From Halostreptopolyspora alba (GTDB taxonomy: Bacteria; Actinomycetota; Actinomycetes; Streptosporangiales; Streptosporangiaceae), in the NCBI GenBank assembly GCA_003725585.1, contig RJMB01000002.1, forward strand, positions 248,001 to 312,000: a stretch of 64,000 nt of DNA, in the 5' to 3' direction. Below the pieces are notes generated by a model. It did not search any database. It was given only the letters and a program-made list of their open reading frames with translations, and was not told the origin of the DNA. Below, one piece after another: positions 52,451-61,322 of the stretch (position 1 is the first letter of the stretch; each line of letters begins with the position of its first letter). The position numbers and the translations under genes were made by a program.

Positions 52451-52596
52451 GGCGCGCGGCGGGGCGCTCCCGGGAGCGCCCCGGTCCACCGGGGCCACAA
52501 ACGAAACGGGGCGGGGACGCTCGCCGCCGAGCGGGGCCCGCCCGGGTCTGCTATATCGGAGCGGCGGTGGTACTTCCCCGTTTGCGGGGGAGAGCG

Positions 52597-52710
52597 TCAA
52601 GTCGGAGCCCACTCCTTCCGGTGGGCGTGGGCGAAGTCGGCGAAGGAGCGCGGCGGGCGACCGGTCAGCCGGTGGACCGTGCCCGTGACGCGGTCCTCGT
52701 TCCCGAAGCC
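52597..52710 (-). pseudogene. C-terminal scrap of an NmrA-like reductase gene
   Basis: The minus strand reads TGTVHRLTGRPPRSFADFAH, then AHRKEWAPT and a stop at 52597. TGRPPRSFADFA...H is the standard end of NAD(P)H-binding NmrA-type proteins. Upstream it runs straight into the opposite-strand regulator gene, so the rest is deleted. Confidence 0.6.
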
Positions 52711-52714
52711 GTGG

Positions 52715-53488
52715 ACGGGCGGGCGCGGCGCACTCCGGGGTTGCGGCGCGAGGAGGTCGCCGACCTCGCCGGGGTTTCGGTGAACTACTACGAGCGGCTG
52801 GAGCAGGCCCGGGCGCCGCACCCGTCACCGCAGGTGATCGACGCGATCGGGCGGGCCCTGAAGTTGTCGGAGGTGGAACGGGCGCACCTGTCCCGGCTCG
52901 CCGGGCATGCTCCGGCAGCACGGGCCGGCCCGGCGGAACAGGTCCCGCCGGGGGTGCTCGCCCTGCTGGAACGGCTCGGCCCGCTCGCCGCCTACGTCTG
53001 TGACGCCCGCCACGACATACTCGCCTGGAACGACCTGGCGGCTGCGCTGGTCACGGACTTCGGCGCGCTTCCCCCGGCCGAGCGCAACGTGCTGCGGCCG
53101 GCCATGCGCCCGGGCGCAACGGTGTGCTCGGCGCCCTCGGAGACGGCGGGCGGGTTCGAGGCGCATGCGGCGGCGCAGTCACGCGAGGCGCTGACCCGCC
53201 GCCCCCCACGACTCCGCGCTCCGGCGGCTGGTCGGCGAGTTGGCCGAGCGGACACCCGGGTTCGCGGCGGCGTGGCGGCGGCACGACGTCCGGCCACGCG
53301 CGACGCTGCGCAAACGCGTCGACCATGACGAACTCGGCGTGGTCGATGTTGACTGTCAGACCCTCACCGTGCCGGGCACCGACCTGCGCGTGGTCATGCT
53401 CAGCGCGGAGGTGGGCACCCTCGCCCACGACAAGCTCGCCCACCTCCAGCTCCGTCTCACGGCTCCCAATCCCTCGTCTCGCCCGTAG
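52715..53488 (+). pseudogene. MmyB-type HTH regulator, 5'-truncated and frameshifted
   Basis: RRTPGLRREEVADLAGVSVN, YYERLEQARAPHPSPQVIDA and RAHLSRLAGHAP are the XRE helix-turn-helix; AYVCDARHDILAWNDLAAAL and ALPPAERNVLRPAM the MmyB ligand domain. Near 53205, in a run of six C, the frame shifts and continues DSALRRLVGELAERTPGFAA, WRRHDVRPRATLRKRVDHDE. The first 25-30 residues and the start are missing, replaced by antisense reductase sequence. The C-run indel alone could be a sequencing error; the lost start could not. Confidence 0.7.
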
Positions 53489-53639
53489 TGGGGCTGAGCG
53501 ACGGGAGCGTCGTCGCCCGCGGGGTGATCTACGGTGGGGTTGGCGCCGCGGCCCGGGTTTTCCGTGTCGCTTCGGGGACCGACGTAGTGCTCGGGTGCCG
53601 CGTCAACGACGCCCGGTGGACGCGAGGAGGTGATCGTGG

Positions 53640-53837
53640 GTGGATGGGCGGCGTTTGTCGCACATCGGGTTCGCCGCTGTCATTTCCTGTGGTCCGCTGT
53701 TCGCTGTCTACGCTCCCCTGTGGTGGTCGGGGATCGCTGGCTATGGCGTTGTTTTCGCGGTCCTCATCGTGTGGGCCCATTTCGTGGGCCGCCAGTACCA
53801 GCAGCGCAAACGGTCATCCCCTCCAGGGCGAGGGTGA
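53640..53837 (+). CDS. Small membrane protein, 65 residues
   Basis: GTG start nine bases after AGGAGG (53625-53630). MDGRRLSHIGFAAVISCGPL, a second hydrophobic stretch FAVLIVWAHFV and a basic tail RQYQQRKRSS suggest two short membrane spans with a cytoplasmic end. No family recognised. Supported by the ribosome site and hydrophobic pattern only. The gap to 54010 holds nothing else. Confidence 0.45.
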   Translation: MDGRRLSHIGFAAVISCGPLFAVYAPLWWSGIAGYGVVFAVLIVWAHFVGRQYQQRKRSSPPGRG

Positions 53838-54010
53838 GGCGCCCACGATCGGCGTCCAACTCGGACGTAATCTCTCTCACCAAGGGGCATGGCCTCCGGT
53901 CTTTCGCGGGCACCTTCTGTGGGGCGTTCGCGTGTTCACGGGTGGAACGGGGCCTTGTCGTGGTTGGGGGAACACCGGGCACGGCCACGGTCACCCTGAC
54001 GCTGGTCCCG

Positions 54011-54925
54011 TTAGACAGTGAGGACGACCTTGCCCCGAACGTGTCCGGTCTCCACGGCGCGGTGCGCGGAGGCCGCCTCCCCGAGTGGGAAAGCTCGCAC
54101 GGGCAGGGTCAGGTGACCGTCGGCGGCCAGGTCGACGACTTCGTGCAGGGCGGCGTGCGATCGGCCACCCACGCGCTGCACGCCGTGCTCCTCGACCGCG
54201 TGTTGGTCGACGGTGGTTCCGATGCGGCGTCGGTCCCGGACGAGAGCGAGGCTGGTGGTGACGGCGTCGCCACCGACCAGGTCCAGGGCCGCGTCGACGC
54301 CTTCCGGTGCCAGGGCGCGCACGCGCTCGGTCAATCCGGGGCCGTAGCTGACCGGGGTCGCTCCGAGCCCACGCAGGTAGTCGTGGTTGGCTTCGCTGGC
54401 GGTGCCGATCACCCGCGCCCCCAGTTGGCCCGCGAGTTGCACGGCCATGGTGCCGACGCCGCCCGCGGCGGCGTGCACGAGGACGACGTCGCCGGGGCGC
54501 ACGTCCAGTCGGGACAGGGCGGTACGGGCGGTCTGCCCGGCGGCCGGTAGTCCGGCGGCCGTCTCCCAGGCAAGCGAGGGCGGTTTGACGGCCAGGCCGG
54601 TGGTGTCGACGACGAGGCTTTCGGTGTAGCCCTGTGCCGAGGTCGACCCCAGCACGTCGGTACCGACCGCGACGGCGCTCTCGGTGGGGGTGTCGGGACC
54701 CAACGCCAGGACGGTCCCGGCGAACTCGTTGCCGAGGCGTCGCGGGAAGCGTTGGGGTCCGGCGTCAGCGAAGTCGCCACGGCGGATCTTGCAGTCGACC
54801 GGGTTCACTCCGGCGGCACGGACGCGCACGAGCGCCTGTCCGGGGCCGGGACGCGGTGTCTCGATCTGGAGGGGGTGGAGGACTTCCGGGGCTCCGAAGT
54901 GGGAGAACCCGATGGCGGTGGGCAT
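54011..54925 (-). CDS. Zinc-free MDR-type quinone oxidoreductase
   Basis: A 304-residue NADPH-dependent enzyme of the quinone oxidoreductase branch of the medium-chain dehydrogenases. RVRAAGVNPVDCKIRRGDF (about residues 34-52) and NEFAGTVLALG (about 66) mark the catalytic domain without zinc ligands; HAAAGGVGTMAVQLAGQLGA (about 147-166) is the NADPH site; VRGKVVLTV ends it. It probably reduces quinones or enones. The ATG at 54925 follows GAGG. Third gene of a MarR-reductase-reductase operon. Confidence 0.88.
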   Translation of the reverse strand: MPTAIGFSHFGAPEVLHPLQIETPRPGPGQALVRVRAAGVNPVDCKIRRGDFADAGPQRFPRRLGNEFAGTVLALGPDTPTESAVAVGTDVLGSTSAQGYTESLVVDTTGLAVKPPSLAWETAAGLPAAGQTARTALSRLDVRPGDVVLVHAAAGGVGTMAVQLAGQLGARVIGTASEANHDYLRGLGATPVSYGPGLTERVRALAPEGVDAALDLVGGDAVTTSLALVRDRRRIGTTVDQHAVEEHGVQRVGGRSHAALHEVVDLAADGHLTLPVRAFPLGEAASAHRAVETGHVRGKVVLTV

Positions 54926-54958
54926 GGCACCTCGCTGCTTGTGGCTGGTCATCGGTCG

Positions 54959-55540
54959 TTATGGGGTTGGGGCGTAGGGGAGGGTGCCGCGGGCCTCGCG
55001 GAGGGCCGTGGCCCACCACGTCAGTTGGTCGAACAGGGTTCGCGCGGCGGTCTCGGCGGCCTCGGCGGTGGCCGGGTCGTTGACGCGTCCATCGGGGTCG
55101 ACGCGTGTGTGGGGGAAGTGGAAGCTGACCGTGTCGCGCACGGTGACGGCGTGCAGTTCGGCGAAGACCTGGCGCAACTGTTCGACCGCGCGCAGGCCGC
55201 CGGCGACTCCGCCGTAGCAGACGAAGCCCACGGGCTTGGTCGCCCACTCCTCGCGGACGCTGTCGACGGCGAGTTTCAGAGAGGCCGGATAGCCGTGGTT
55301 GTACTCGCAGGTCACGATGAGGAACGCATCGGCGGCGCCGACCCGTTCGGTGAGCTCCCGGGTCTCGGCCGAGTCGCCGAGATCGGTGGGGAGGGCGAAT
55401 TCGGCCAGGTCGATGGTGTCGATCGCGTACTCGGGCCGGGCGCGGGCGAGGCCGGCGGCCCACCGGCCGACGGCCTCGCCGAAGCGGCCCTGGCGTGTGC
55501 TGGCGATGATCAGTGCCAGGCGGAGCGGATGGGTGTTCAC
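54959..55540 (-). CDS. NADPH-dependent FMN reductase
   Basis: A 193-residue flavodoxin-like reductase. IIASTRQGRFGEAVGRWAA (about residues 10-28) binds the FMN phosphate, TCEYNHGYPASLKLAVDSV (about 77-95) is the family signature, and GFVCYGGVAGGLRAVEQLR (about 104-122) contacts the flavin. It reduces quinones, azo or nitro compounds. The GTG at 55540 overlaps the MarR stop and AGAAGGGAG precedes it. Confidence 0.9.
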   Translation of the reverse strand: MNTHPLRLALIIASTRQGRFGEAVGRWAAGLARARPEYAIDTIDLAEFALPTDLGDSAETRELTERVGAADAFLIVTCEYNHGYPASLKLAVDSVREEWATKPVGFVCYGGVAGGLRAVEQLRQVFAELHAVTVRDTVSFHFPHTRVDPDGRVNDPATAEAAETAARTLFDQLTWWATALREARGTLPYAPTP

Positions 55541-56037
55541 GGTTGGTCTCCCTTCTCCGTGACGTGGGTGCGTGCGGCGTCGCGGGCGGCTCCGAGAGCC
55601 GACGCGAGGTCATCGCGTTGGCGCTGGTCCAGGGGTCCGAAGGTGAGCCGTTCCAGTTCGGCCCATGCGGCGCGAACCCGGGGGCACAGCGCGTGCCCTG
55701 TCTCGGTGAGATCGACGTCCATGGAGCGCCGGTCGGTCTTCGACGGTGTCCGCTCGACCAGCCCGGCGCGTTCCATGGTCTGGAGGGTGGCGGTCACGGT
55801 GGAGCGGTCCCGACCCATGAAGCGGACGAGTTCGGACTGCGGAACACGGCCGTGGTCCTGAAGGTAGAGCAGGACCACCTCCTGTGGCACCGCCAGGCCG
55901 AGTTCGGCCAGGAGCGAGGTGGCCAGGGCGGCGTGGGCCCGCACCGTCTGGAGCAGGAGGGAGCCCAGGGGGGCTTCGTCGATCTGGACGCCTGGGTGTG
56001 GCTTCTGTTGTCGCCGCACGTCATCATCTGTTGGCAT
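55537..56037 (-). CDS. MarR-family regulator
   Basis: A 166-residue regulator: winged helix at about 45-110 (LAVPQEVVLLYLQDHGRVPQ; LVRFMGRDRSTVTATLQTME; GLVERTPSKTDRRSMDVDLT). First gene of an operon with two reductases, divergent from a drug exporter only 29 bases away. One of two identical palindromes covers its start codon (56037), so it should repress both sides. Release by quinones or similar compounds would fit the enzymes it controls. Confidence 0.88.
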   Translation of the reverse strand: MPTDDDVRRQQKPHPGVQIDEAPLGSLLLQTVRAHAALATSLLAELGLAVPQEVVLLYLQDHGRVPQSELVRFMGRDRSTVTATLQTMERAGLVERTPSKTDRRSMDVDLTETGHALCPRVRAAWAELERLTFGPLDQRQRDDLASALGAARDAARTHVTEKGDQP

Positions 56038-56076
56038 GCCAACAGAGTATCGCGCATACTGTTGGCATGCCAACAG
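56028..56076. promoter_or_regulatory. Twin identical 18-bp palindromes in a mirror-image divergent promoter
   Basis: CTGTTGGCATGCCAACAG occurs at 56028-56045 and again at 56059-56076. The first contains the MarR start codon, the second the MFS start codon. Between them is AGTAT-CGCGC-ATACT. Rightward promoter: TTGGCA (56031-56036), 18 bp, CATACT (56055-56060), six bases, ATG. Leftward: TTGGCA (56073-56068), 16 bp, GATACT (56051-56046), eight bases, ATG. Each -35 box lies in the other gene's operator. Confidence 0.85.
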
Positions 56077-57449
56077 AATTTCGGGACTCCGACCGGCTGG
56101 ACCCGAGCCTGCTCCGCCTGGCCGCGGTCCTCATGGTCGGTGGCCTGGCGTCCCTGCTCGCCACCACCATCGTGGGGGTCGCCCTGGACGACGCCCGAGT
56201 CGCGCTGGGGGCCAGCACCGCACAGATCCAGTGGGTGGCCACCGCCTACCTCCTGACCCTGGCCGTCGTCGTCCCGACCATGCCGTGGGCGCTGGGCCGT
56301 CTCGGCGCCGGCCCGCTGTGGAGGCTCAGCCTGCTGGTATTCGCGGTCGCCTCACTGCTGTGCGGGGCGGCGTGGTCCGCCACGAGCCTCGTGGTCTTCC
56401 GTGTCCTCCAGGGTGTGGGTGGCGGTCTGATCCTGCCCCTGTTGCAGACGATTCTCGCGACGGCGGCGGGCCCCCGCCGCCTGGGTCGGGTGATGGCCCT
56501 CGTCGCTGTTCCCGGCCAGCTCGCGCCCCTGGCCGGGCCGCTGCTGGGAGGACTCCTCATCGACGGCCCCGGATGGCGGTGGGTGTTCTGGATCAGTGTC
56601 CCGCTCAGCGTCGCCGCCCTCGCCCTGTCCTGGCGGGGGATCCCGGCGCGGGTGCCCGCCGAGCCGCGTCCGCTCGACGTGCTTGGGCTTCTCCTTCTCT
56701 GTCCAGGGGTGGCGATGCTGCTGTATGGCTGCGCTCAGATCACCGCATCGGCCTGGGCGCCGCCGGCGTGGGCTCCGATTGCCGTCGGCGCCGCGCTGCT
56801 CGGCGCCTACGTCGTGCGCACGCGCAGGAGCGGCCGTGCCATGCTGGAGCTCCGGCTGTTCGCCACTCCCTCGTTCGCCCTGGCCGCGGGGCTGATGGCG
56901 GTGGCCGGGGCCTCGATCTTCGGCCCGATGACGCTGCTGCCGCTGTTCTACCAGCAGGTACGCGGGGCCACCGGCGTGGAGACCGGCCTGCTGCTGGCCC
57001 CCCTGGCCCTTGCCACCATGGCCGCGCTGCCGCTGTCCGGCCGGCTCACGGACCGGATCGGCCCGCGCCCGGTGCTCCTCGCCGGCACGGCCGTCGCCGC
57101 GCTCGCCACCCTGCCCTACGTCCTCGTCCCTAAGGCGGATGACCTTGGACTGGGTGCGGCCCTGTTCGTCCGCGGCGCGGGCCTTGCCTTCGCCACCGTT
57201 CCGATCACGGTCGCCGCCTACGACCGACTGGCCCCCACCGACATCCCCGGGGCGACCACACTGCTGAGCGTCGTCCAGCGTGTCGGCGGCTCTTTCGGCA
57301 CCGCCGTCCTCCTCTCCGTCGTGGACCGCCAACTGGCCACCGGCGACTCCTCCCTCCAGGCGTACGGGTTCGCCTTCGGCTGCACCCTCGTCCTGTCCCT
57401 CGTCGCCCTCGTCCCAGCGGCCCTACTGCCACGCCGCGCCGGCGGATGA
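56067..57449 (+). CDS. MFS drug exporter, DHA2 family
   Basis: A 460-residue multidrug exporter with 14 predicted spans. ATTIVGVALDDARVALG (about residues 32-48) is the span-1 motif, ALGRLGAGPLWRLSLLVF stands at motif A, and RVLQGVGGGLILPLLQTIL (about 113-131) in span 4 is conserved. Divergent from MarR and two reductases; they form one response unit for toxic, probably quinone-like, compounds. The ATG lies inside an operator copy with no ribosome site, consistent with a leaderless message. Confidence 0.9.
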   Translation: MPTEFRDSDRLDPSLLRLAAVLMVGGLASLLATTIVGVALDDARVALGASTAQIQWVATAYLLTLAVVVPTMPWALGRLGAGPLWRLSLLVFAVASLLCGAAWSATSLVVFRVLQGVGGGLILPLLQTILATAAGPRRLGRVMALVAVPGQLAPLAGPLLGGLLIDGPGWRWVFWISVPLSVAALALSWRGIPARVPAEPRPLDVLGLLLLCPGVAMLLYGCAQITASAWAPPAWAPIAVGAALLGAYVVRTRRSGRAMLELRLFATPSFALAAGLMAVAGASIFGPMTLLPLFYQQVRGATGVETGLLLAPLALATMAALPLSGRLTDRIGPRPVLLAGTAVAALATLPYVLVPKADDLGLGAALFVRGAGLAFATVPITVAAYDRLAPTDIPGATTLLSVVQRVGGSFGTAVLLSVVDRQLATGDSSLQAYGFAFGCTLVLSLVALVPAALLPRRAGG

Positions 57450-57554
57450 GAGACCACCGGACCCACGCGGTCGGGTCAACGGCGGACCGTCGCGCGGCGT
57501 GACTCTCGTTGGCGGGAGGACAGTGTCTGGGGTCGTGGTGCCGCGCTCCTCGCC

Positions 57555-58697
57555 TCATGGGCGCCAGGCGCCCAGCACCCGCGCCATGAATCGAAAGGGC
57601 AGGGCCTGCCCCTTGGTCTGGTCGACGGTGCCGACCAGGTGCAGGTCGAGTTCTGGACAGTGGAAGAGCCACGTCCCGGTGGCTCCCGAGTGGCCGACGA
57701 GCGTGACAGGACGGCGCCCCGGCGCCATGAGCCGGCCGACCCTGAAGACCATGGTGCCCAGTCCGTAGCGGAGGACGGGGATGTTGCGTAGTCGATTGCG
57801 TCGCTCGGTGAGCGCCTCCAGTGAGCGGGCGTCGTCGAAGAGCGCTCCGGCAAGGAGTGCCCGCTGAAAGGTGAGCAGGTCGCCGGTGGTGCTGAACAGG
57901 TCGTTGCATGACTCGATCATCGCGTTCAGCTCCACGCGGCGCTGCCTGGCGTGGAGCGGCGAGGGCGCGGGTGTCGTCGGGTCCGACGGACGGTGTCCCG
58001 GGAGCCAGGTGCGCGGCAGGTCGAGCGGGCCGATGATCCGTTCGGTCAGCAGATCGGCGAACGACCGGCCGGTCACTGTCTCCACGATGCGGATGAGTAT
58101 CTGGAATCCGGTGTCGGAGTAGCGGGCCTTCTGCCGGGGGGCGGTGAGGTCCTGCGGTGCGAAGTGCGGACGCTGCAGCTCGCGCGTCGTCCGTATCGTG
58201 TCCTCGAAGGTCCAGGCCAGATCTCGGCCGGCGGCGAGGCGCTCGTACAGGCTGGGACCTTCGCGGCGCTTCTCGAAGTGGTCGGGCAGACCGGAGGTGT
58301 GGCTCGCGAGGTGGCGCACCGTGATCGCCGACGTCCGGTCGATCCCGCCGAGGACGTGCAGGCCCGCTGTCAGCTCGGCCGGGAGATAGTCGTTGATCGG
58401 CGCGGCCAGGTCGAGTTCGCCGCGTTCGTGTGCCTGCAGCACGAGCGCGACGATGAAGCGCTTGGTGACGCTCGCGATGAAGAATGGTGTGTCGGGACTC
58501 AGCGGGTGCTCGGCAGCACCGGCGGGGCTGGTGGCGGCCGACCAGCGCAGTTCGCCGTCGCCGCTGGTGAGGGCGAGGTTGGCGTGGTGGATGCCGCGGT
58601 GTGCGACGAGGTTCTCCAACAGGCCCGTCAGCCGCGTGTCGACGTCGGGGGGCACACGGTTGTCGTCGGCACGGGTCATGGCGAGCGGTGATGGCAC
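57555..58697 (-). CDS. Serine hydrolase, class C beta-lactamase family
   Basis: A 380-residue cytosolic serine hydrolase (no signal peptide). SVTKRF (about residues 76-81) is SxxK with the nucleophile, YSDTGF (about 193) is the YxN-equivalent with Asp, and HSGATG (about 340) replaces KTG. Members are esterases, peptidases or beta-lactamases; the Asp at YSD is common in the esterase group. The GTG at 58697 has AAGGAG six bases upstream. Divergent from PadR across a perfect 52-bp palindrome. Confidence 0.87.
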   Translation of the reverse strand: MPSPLAMTRADDNRVPPDVDTRLTGLLENLVAHRGIHHANLALTSGDGELRWSAATSPAGAAEHPLSPDTPFFIASVTKRFIVALVLQAHERGELDLAAPINDYLPAELTAGLHVLGGIDRTSAITVRHLASHTSGLPDHFEKRREGPSLYERLAAGRDLAWTFEDTIRTTRELQRPHFAPQDLTAPRQKARYSDTGFQILIRIVETVTGRSFADLLTERIIGPLDLPRTWLPGHRPSDPTTPAPSPLHARQRRVELNAMIESCNDLFSTTGDLLTFQRALLAGALFDDARSLEALTERRNRLRNIPVLRYGLGTMVFRVGRLMAPGRRPVTLVGHSGATGTWLFHCPELDLHLVGTVDQTKGQALPFRFMARVLGAWRP

Positions 58698-58748
58698 GTG
58701 AGGCTCCTTGTCCTCATCCTGGTGAGAGACAGGTCGACGGATGAACCG

Positions 58749-58800
58749 AGCGTCTTAAACCTATCTCATAGACATGTCTATGAGATAGGTTTAAGACGCT
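58749..58800. promoter_or_regulatory. Perfect 52-bp palindrome between serine hydrolase and PadR genes
   Basis: Every one of 26 base pairs around the centre at 58774/58775 matches; the centre reads TCATAGACATGTCTATGA and the outer ends AGCGTCTTAAACC and GGTTTAAGACGCT. It ends where TAGACT (58800-58805), a -10-like box, begins six bases before the PadR ATG. It is AT-rich and lies between divergent genes, so an operator for PadR is far more likely than a terminator. Confidence 0.85.
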
Positions 58801-58811
58801 AGACTGGCCCC

Positions 58812-59351
58812 ATGGCCCATGTGATCCTCGGTCTGCTTCTGATCGCCCCGCAGAGCCTCTACGACCTCGTCAAGGGGTTCGAGGCCGGCGTCGGGCTCTT
58901 CTACAGCGCCAGTTCCGGCAGCATCAAACGCGCGCTGGACACCCTGCTCGCACGGGGGGCCATCGAGGTCGCCAGCGTCGAATCCGGCGGTCGGGGGCGG
59001 AAGGTGTACCGCCCGACCGAGGCCGGCCGCGAGGAGTTCCGCGCGTGGATGACGGGGGAGACGACCGGGCTCGACCTGGAGACCGCGGCGCTGTCGAGGC
59101 TCTACTTCCTCGGCCTGCTGGAGCCGGCCGAACGCGCACCGGTGCTCCGCCGCCTCGTGGCGCGTATCGAGACCGACCTCGCCGCGCTCTCGGATCTCGA
59201 CAGGCACCTCGACACCGTGGACGTCGCCGAGGAACATCGCGACATCGCCGCCCACCAGCGCGCGACGCTCGACTACGGCATCGCCTCGCACCGCTTCATG
59301 CGTGACTGGTTCCGTAGCCTCCTCGACCAGCACGAGTCACGGAACGACTGA
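58812..59351 (+). CDS. PadR-family regulator
   Basis: A 179-residue repressor: VILGLLLIAPQSLYDLVKGF (residues 4-23), SSGSIKRALDTLLARGAIEV (about 35-54), GRKVYRPTEAGREEFRAWMT (about 61-80) form the winged helix; a C-terminal helical domain (about 90-175) gives the dimer. It probably represses itself and the divergent serine hydrolase through the 52-bp palindrome. TAGACT and six bases precede the ATG, without a ribosome site. Confidence 0.87.
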   Translation: MAHVILGLLLIAPQSLYDLVKGFEAGVGLFYSASSGSIKRALDTLLARGAIEVASVESGGRGRKVYRPTEAGREEFRAWMTGETTGLDLETAALSRLYFLGLLEPAERAPVLRRLVARIETDLAALSDLDRHLDTVDVAEEHRDIAAHQRATLDYGIASHRFMRDWFRSLLDQHESRND

Positions 59352-59749
59352 CACCGCACGGCCACCCGCCGCACGTGGGACAACAGCGCCGCTCGGGACA
59401 CGCCCTCGGCGGTCGTCGGGCCAGCGACGAGGAGTTCCTCTGGCCGGTCAAGGCAACCGCCCCGTGTCGAAGTCCTCCACCTGGCCGCTCGGAAGGTGCC
59501 CCCGCCTTCAGGCCGAGCAAGAATCCGGGGCATCAGCGTCCCGCGCGGCTTACTCATATCCCAAAAGTGGATAGGCAGCGCTTGTGTCCCCGCGTTGGGG
59601 ACACAACACGGTGGGATCGGGGTCTCGCTCTCCCAGGGACATCCCTTCCGCTCGCCGAGATTCCTTCCCGGAAGCCGATGAGTCATTGGGCTCCGCCTGG
59701 TCTCCACTCATGAGACTCAGTCGTACTCGCTTAGAAAAGGTCCCCAAAC
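59352..59749. other. Gap with one strong hairpin and no recognised gene
   Basis: No supported gene. TTGTGTCCCC (59582-59591) and GGGGACACAA (59597-59606) form a perfect 10-bp stem with a five-base loop, likely the terminator for the PadR gene or part of an IS scar. AAAAGG at 59735-59740 serves the next gene. Confidence 0.45.
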
Positions 59750-60334
59750 ATGAACGGATCTCGGCGCATCGTCGCCTGGGCCGGGGTGAGCCTGGACGGT
59801 CACACCAGCGGCCCCGACGGCCCGGCTCACGACACCTGGCTGCACCACGCCGCGACGCATCCACAGACAGCCGAATACTTCGAAGGGATCTGGCGTGGCG
59901 CCGACACGATCCTGCTCGGACGCACCAACTACGAGGGCTTCTATTCCGTGTGGCCTGGCATTACCCGTGACGAGAAGACCGACCCGCGCACTCGCGAGCT
60001 GGGCCGTTGGCTCGAAACCACCGAGAAGGTCGTCATCTCGCGCACCCTGACCGAGGCGCCGTGGGAAAACTCGCGCATCTCTGGCGACCTCGCCGCCGAG
60101 GTCAACACGTTGCGTGAACAGCCGGGTCGCGACGTGTTGGTGGCCAACAGCGCCAGCGTCATCGGCGAACTGCTGCGCTTGGACCTCATCGACGACCTGC
60201 GTCTGTTCGTGGTCCCTTGGCTGGTTGGCGGTGGGCTACGCCTGTTCCCCGATGGGGTCCGCGCCCGCTTCACAACGGCTGGGGTCACCGCACTGGCCAA
60301 CGGTGTAATCGGCCTGCACCTTACCCATCCCTGA
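59750..60334 (+). CDS. RibD C-terminal/dihydrofolate-reductase-fold protein
   Basis: A 194-residue NADPH-binding reductase of the RibD_C type. RIVAWAGVSLDGHTSGPDG (about residues 6-24), ADTILLGRTNYEGF (about 51-64), KVVISRTLTEAPWENSRI (about 93-110) and VLVANSASVIGELLRLDLID (about 129-148) are the conserved blocks. It is not a riboflavin operon gene here; substrate unknown. AAAAGG lies nine bases before the ATG. Its last 14 bases overlap the convergent BtrH-like gene. Confidence 0.88.
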   Translation: MNGSRRIVAWAGVSLDGHTSGPDGPAHDTWLHHAATHPQTAEYFEGIWRGADTILLGRTNYEGFYSVWPGITRDEKTDPRTRELGRWLETTEKVVISRTLTEAPWENSRISGDLAAEVNTLREQPGRDVLVANSASVIGELLRLDLIDDLRLFVVPWLVGGGLRLFPDGVRARFTTAGVTALANGVIGLHLTHP

Positions 60335-61322
60335 CCAGGGGCGGGGCCATCTCGACCTTCGGGATGGGCAAAGAGTGGGTGATCCATCGATCCGTATTCT
60401 CCGTGATTCCCAGAGGCCGAACACTGTCAGGACCGGAACGCGCTTTGGGGGTGTCCCCCAGGCAGCTCAGCGCCTGCATAGCCTCGCGCTCTATGCGTGA
60501 GAGTTCGTCCAGGACGGTGCCTGCCTGTACGAGGTGTTGCGCCTCGCCTGAGTCACCGGCTTTTGTGATCAGTGCCGCGACCTGCGTCCACAAGGTGGCC
60601 GCCTCGGTGTACAGCCGGTGGCCGCTGTCGAGTAGTTGGGCGCATTCGGCGAGGAAGTCGCGGTAGAGATTGCGGAACAGGGCACCGCCGGTGCCGGCCC
60701 TCTCCATCACGAGGGCGACCTGCGGCAGGTCGCGCTGGGGGGTGTCGACCCGTTGGAACCAGGTGCGTACCAGCTTGCCGGCCTTCGCGATTCCACGGTA
60801 CCCCAGGTTGGCGATCGGCGGGTTGAGGGAGGCGTCGGCGCAGGCGGTGATGGCGGGAATGATCTGACCCTGTGGGCAGGGCAGGTCCCTCGGAGTGGTG
60901 AGGGTGAAGGACCGGTGCTTGGCGGTCATCGGACCACGCGCGGCCCTGGCCCGGGCGAGGCTGTGCAGGCTGGTGGATACCGCTGCGCCCTGCTGGGCGG
61001 TGTCCACCAGGTAGGCGTCGTGGTCGTCATAGCCGTACATGGCGACAACATGACCGCCGAAGTGCTCCTTCGCCCCGAAGTAGTCCAGGTAGTAGCTGTC
61101 GAGCTGGAGTCCGACGGGGTGGCCGGCGTCGATGAGGGACGCCACGTCCTTCCACGCCCTGCGGGGGGAGGTGGTCTCTTGAACCCAAAGCTCCAGCCCG
61201 ACCCTGGTGGCCAGATTTCTGGTGAGGACGAAGGGTTTGACCCGTCCGCCGAGGAAGGGGAAGTCCATGTTCGTGCTGTCCCAGTAGACGAAGGACAACC
61301 CGGAGCCGAGACCGAAGAGCAT
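60321..61322 (-). pseudogene. BtrH/DUF4872-type acyltransferase, N-terminus lost
   Basis: The 333 visible residues start MLFGLGSGLSFVYW and hold GGHVVAMYGYDDHDAYLVDT (about 89-108), the BtrH N-terminal fold, followed by a helical DUF4872 region. BtrH moves acyl side chains in butirosin assembly. Family members begin about 20-25 residues earlier with a conserved H-C-x-(S/T)-T block. Here TNQGLDLSEP precedes in frame but a TGA lies just before it, so that block, with the presumed catalytic Cys, is gone. No start signal precedes the ATG. Probably inactive. Confidence 0.65.

Larger units (their letters stand above)
51823..52596. other. Palindrome-rich, partly AT-rich region without a recognised gene
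   Basis: No identified gene. A minus-strand frame from GTG 52269 reads AENGRIWLERLLSREAVGLD and continues with codon use less GC-rich than the neighbours; a second, frame-shifted stretch near 51840-51990 reads RHRKQIRHRYGLPGSEKIVA. Both could be remains of a plasmid or integrative element gene, but I cannot name them. Upstream of the first lie repeated GTAACGTTAC words and a strong hairpin. Confidence 0.4.

Noticed and set aside
58749..58800. The 52-bp palindrome as a transcription terminator
   Set aside because: It lies between divergent start codons, is AT-rich in the stem and directly abuts a -10-like box, all of which point to an operator.
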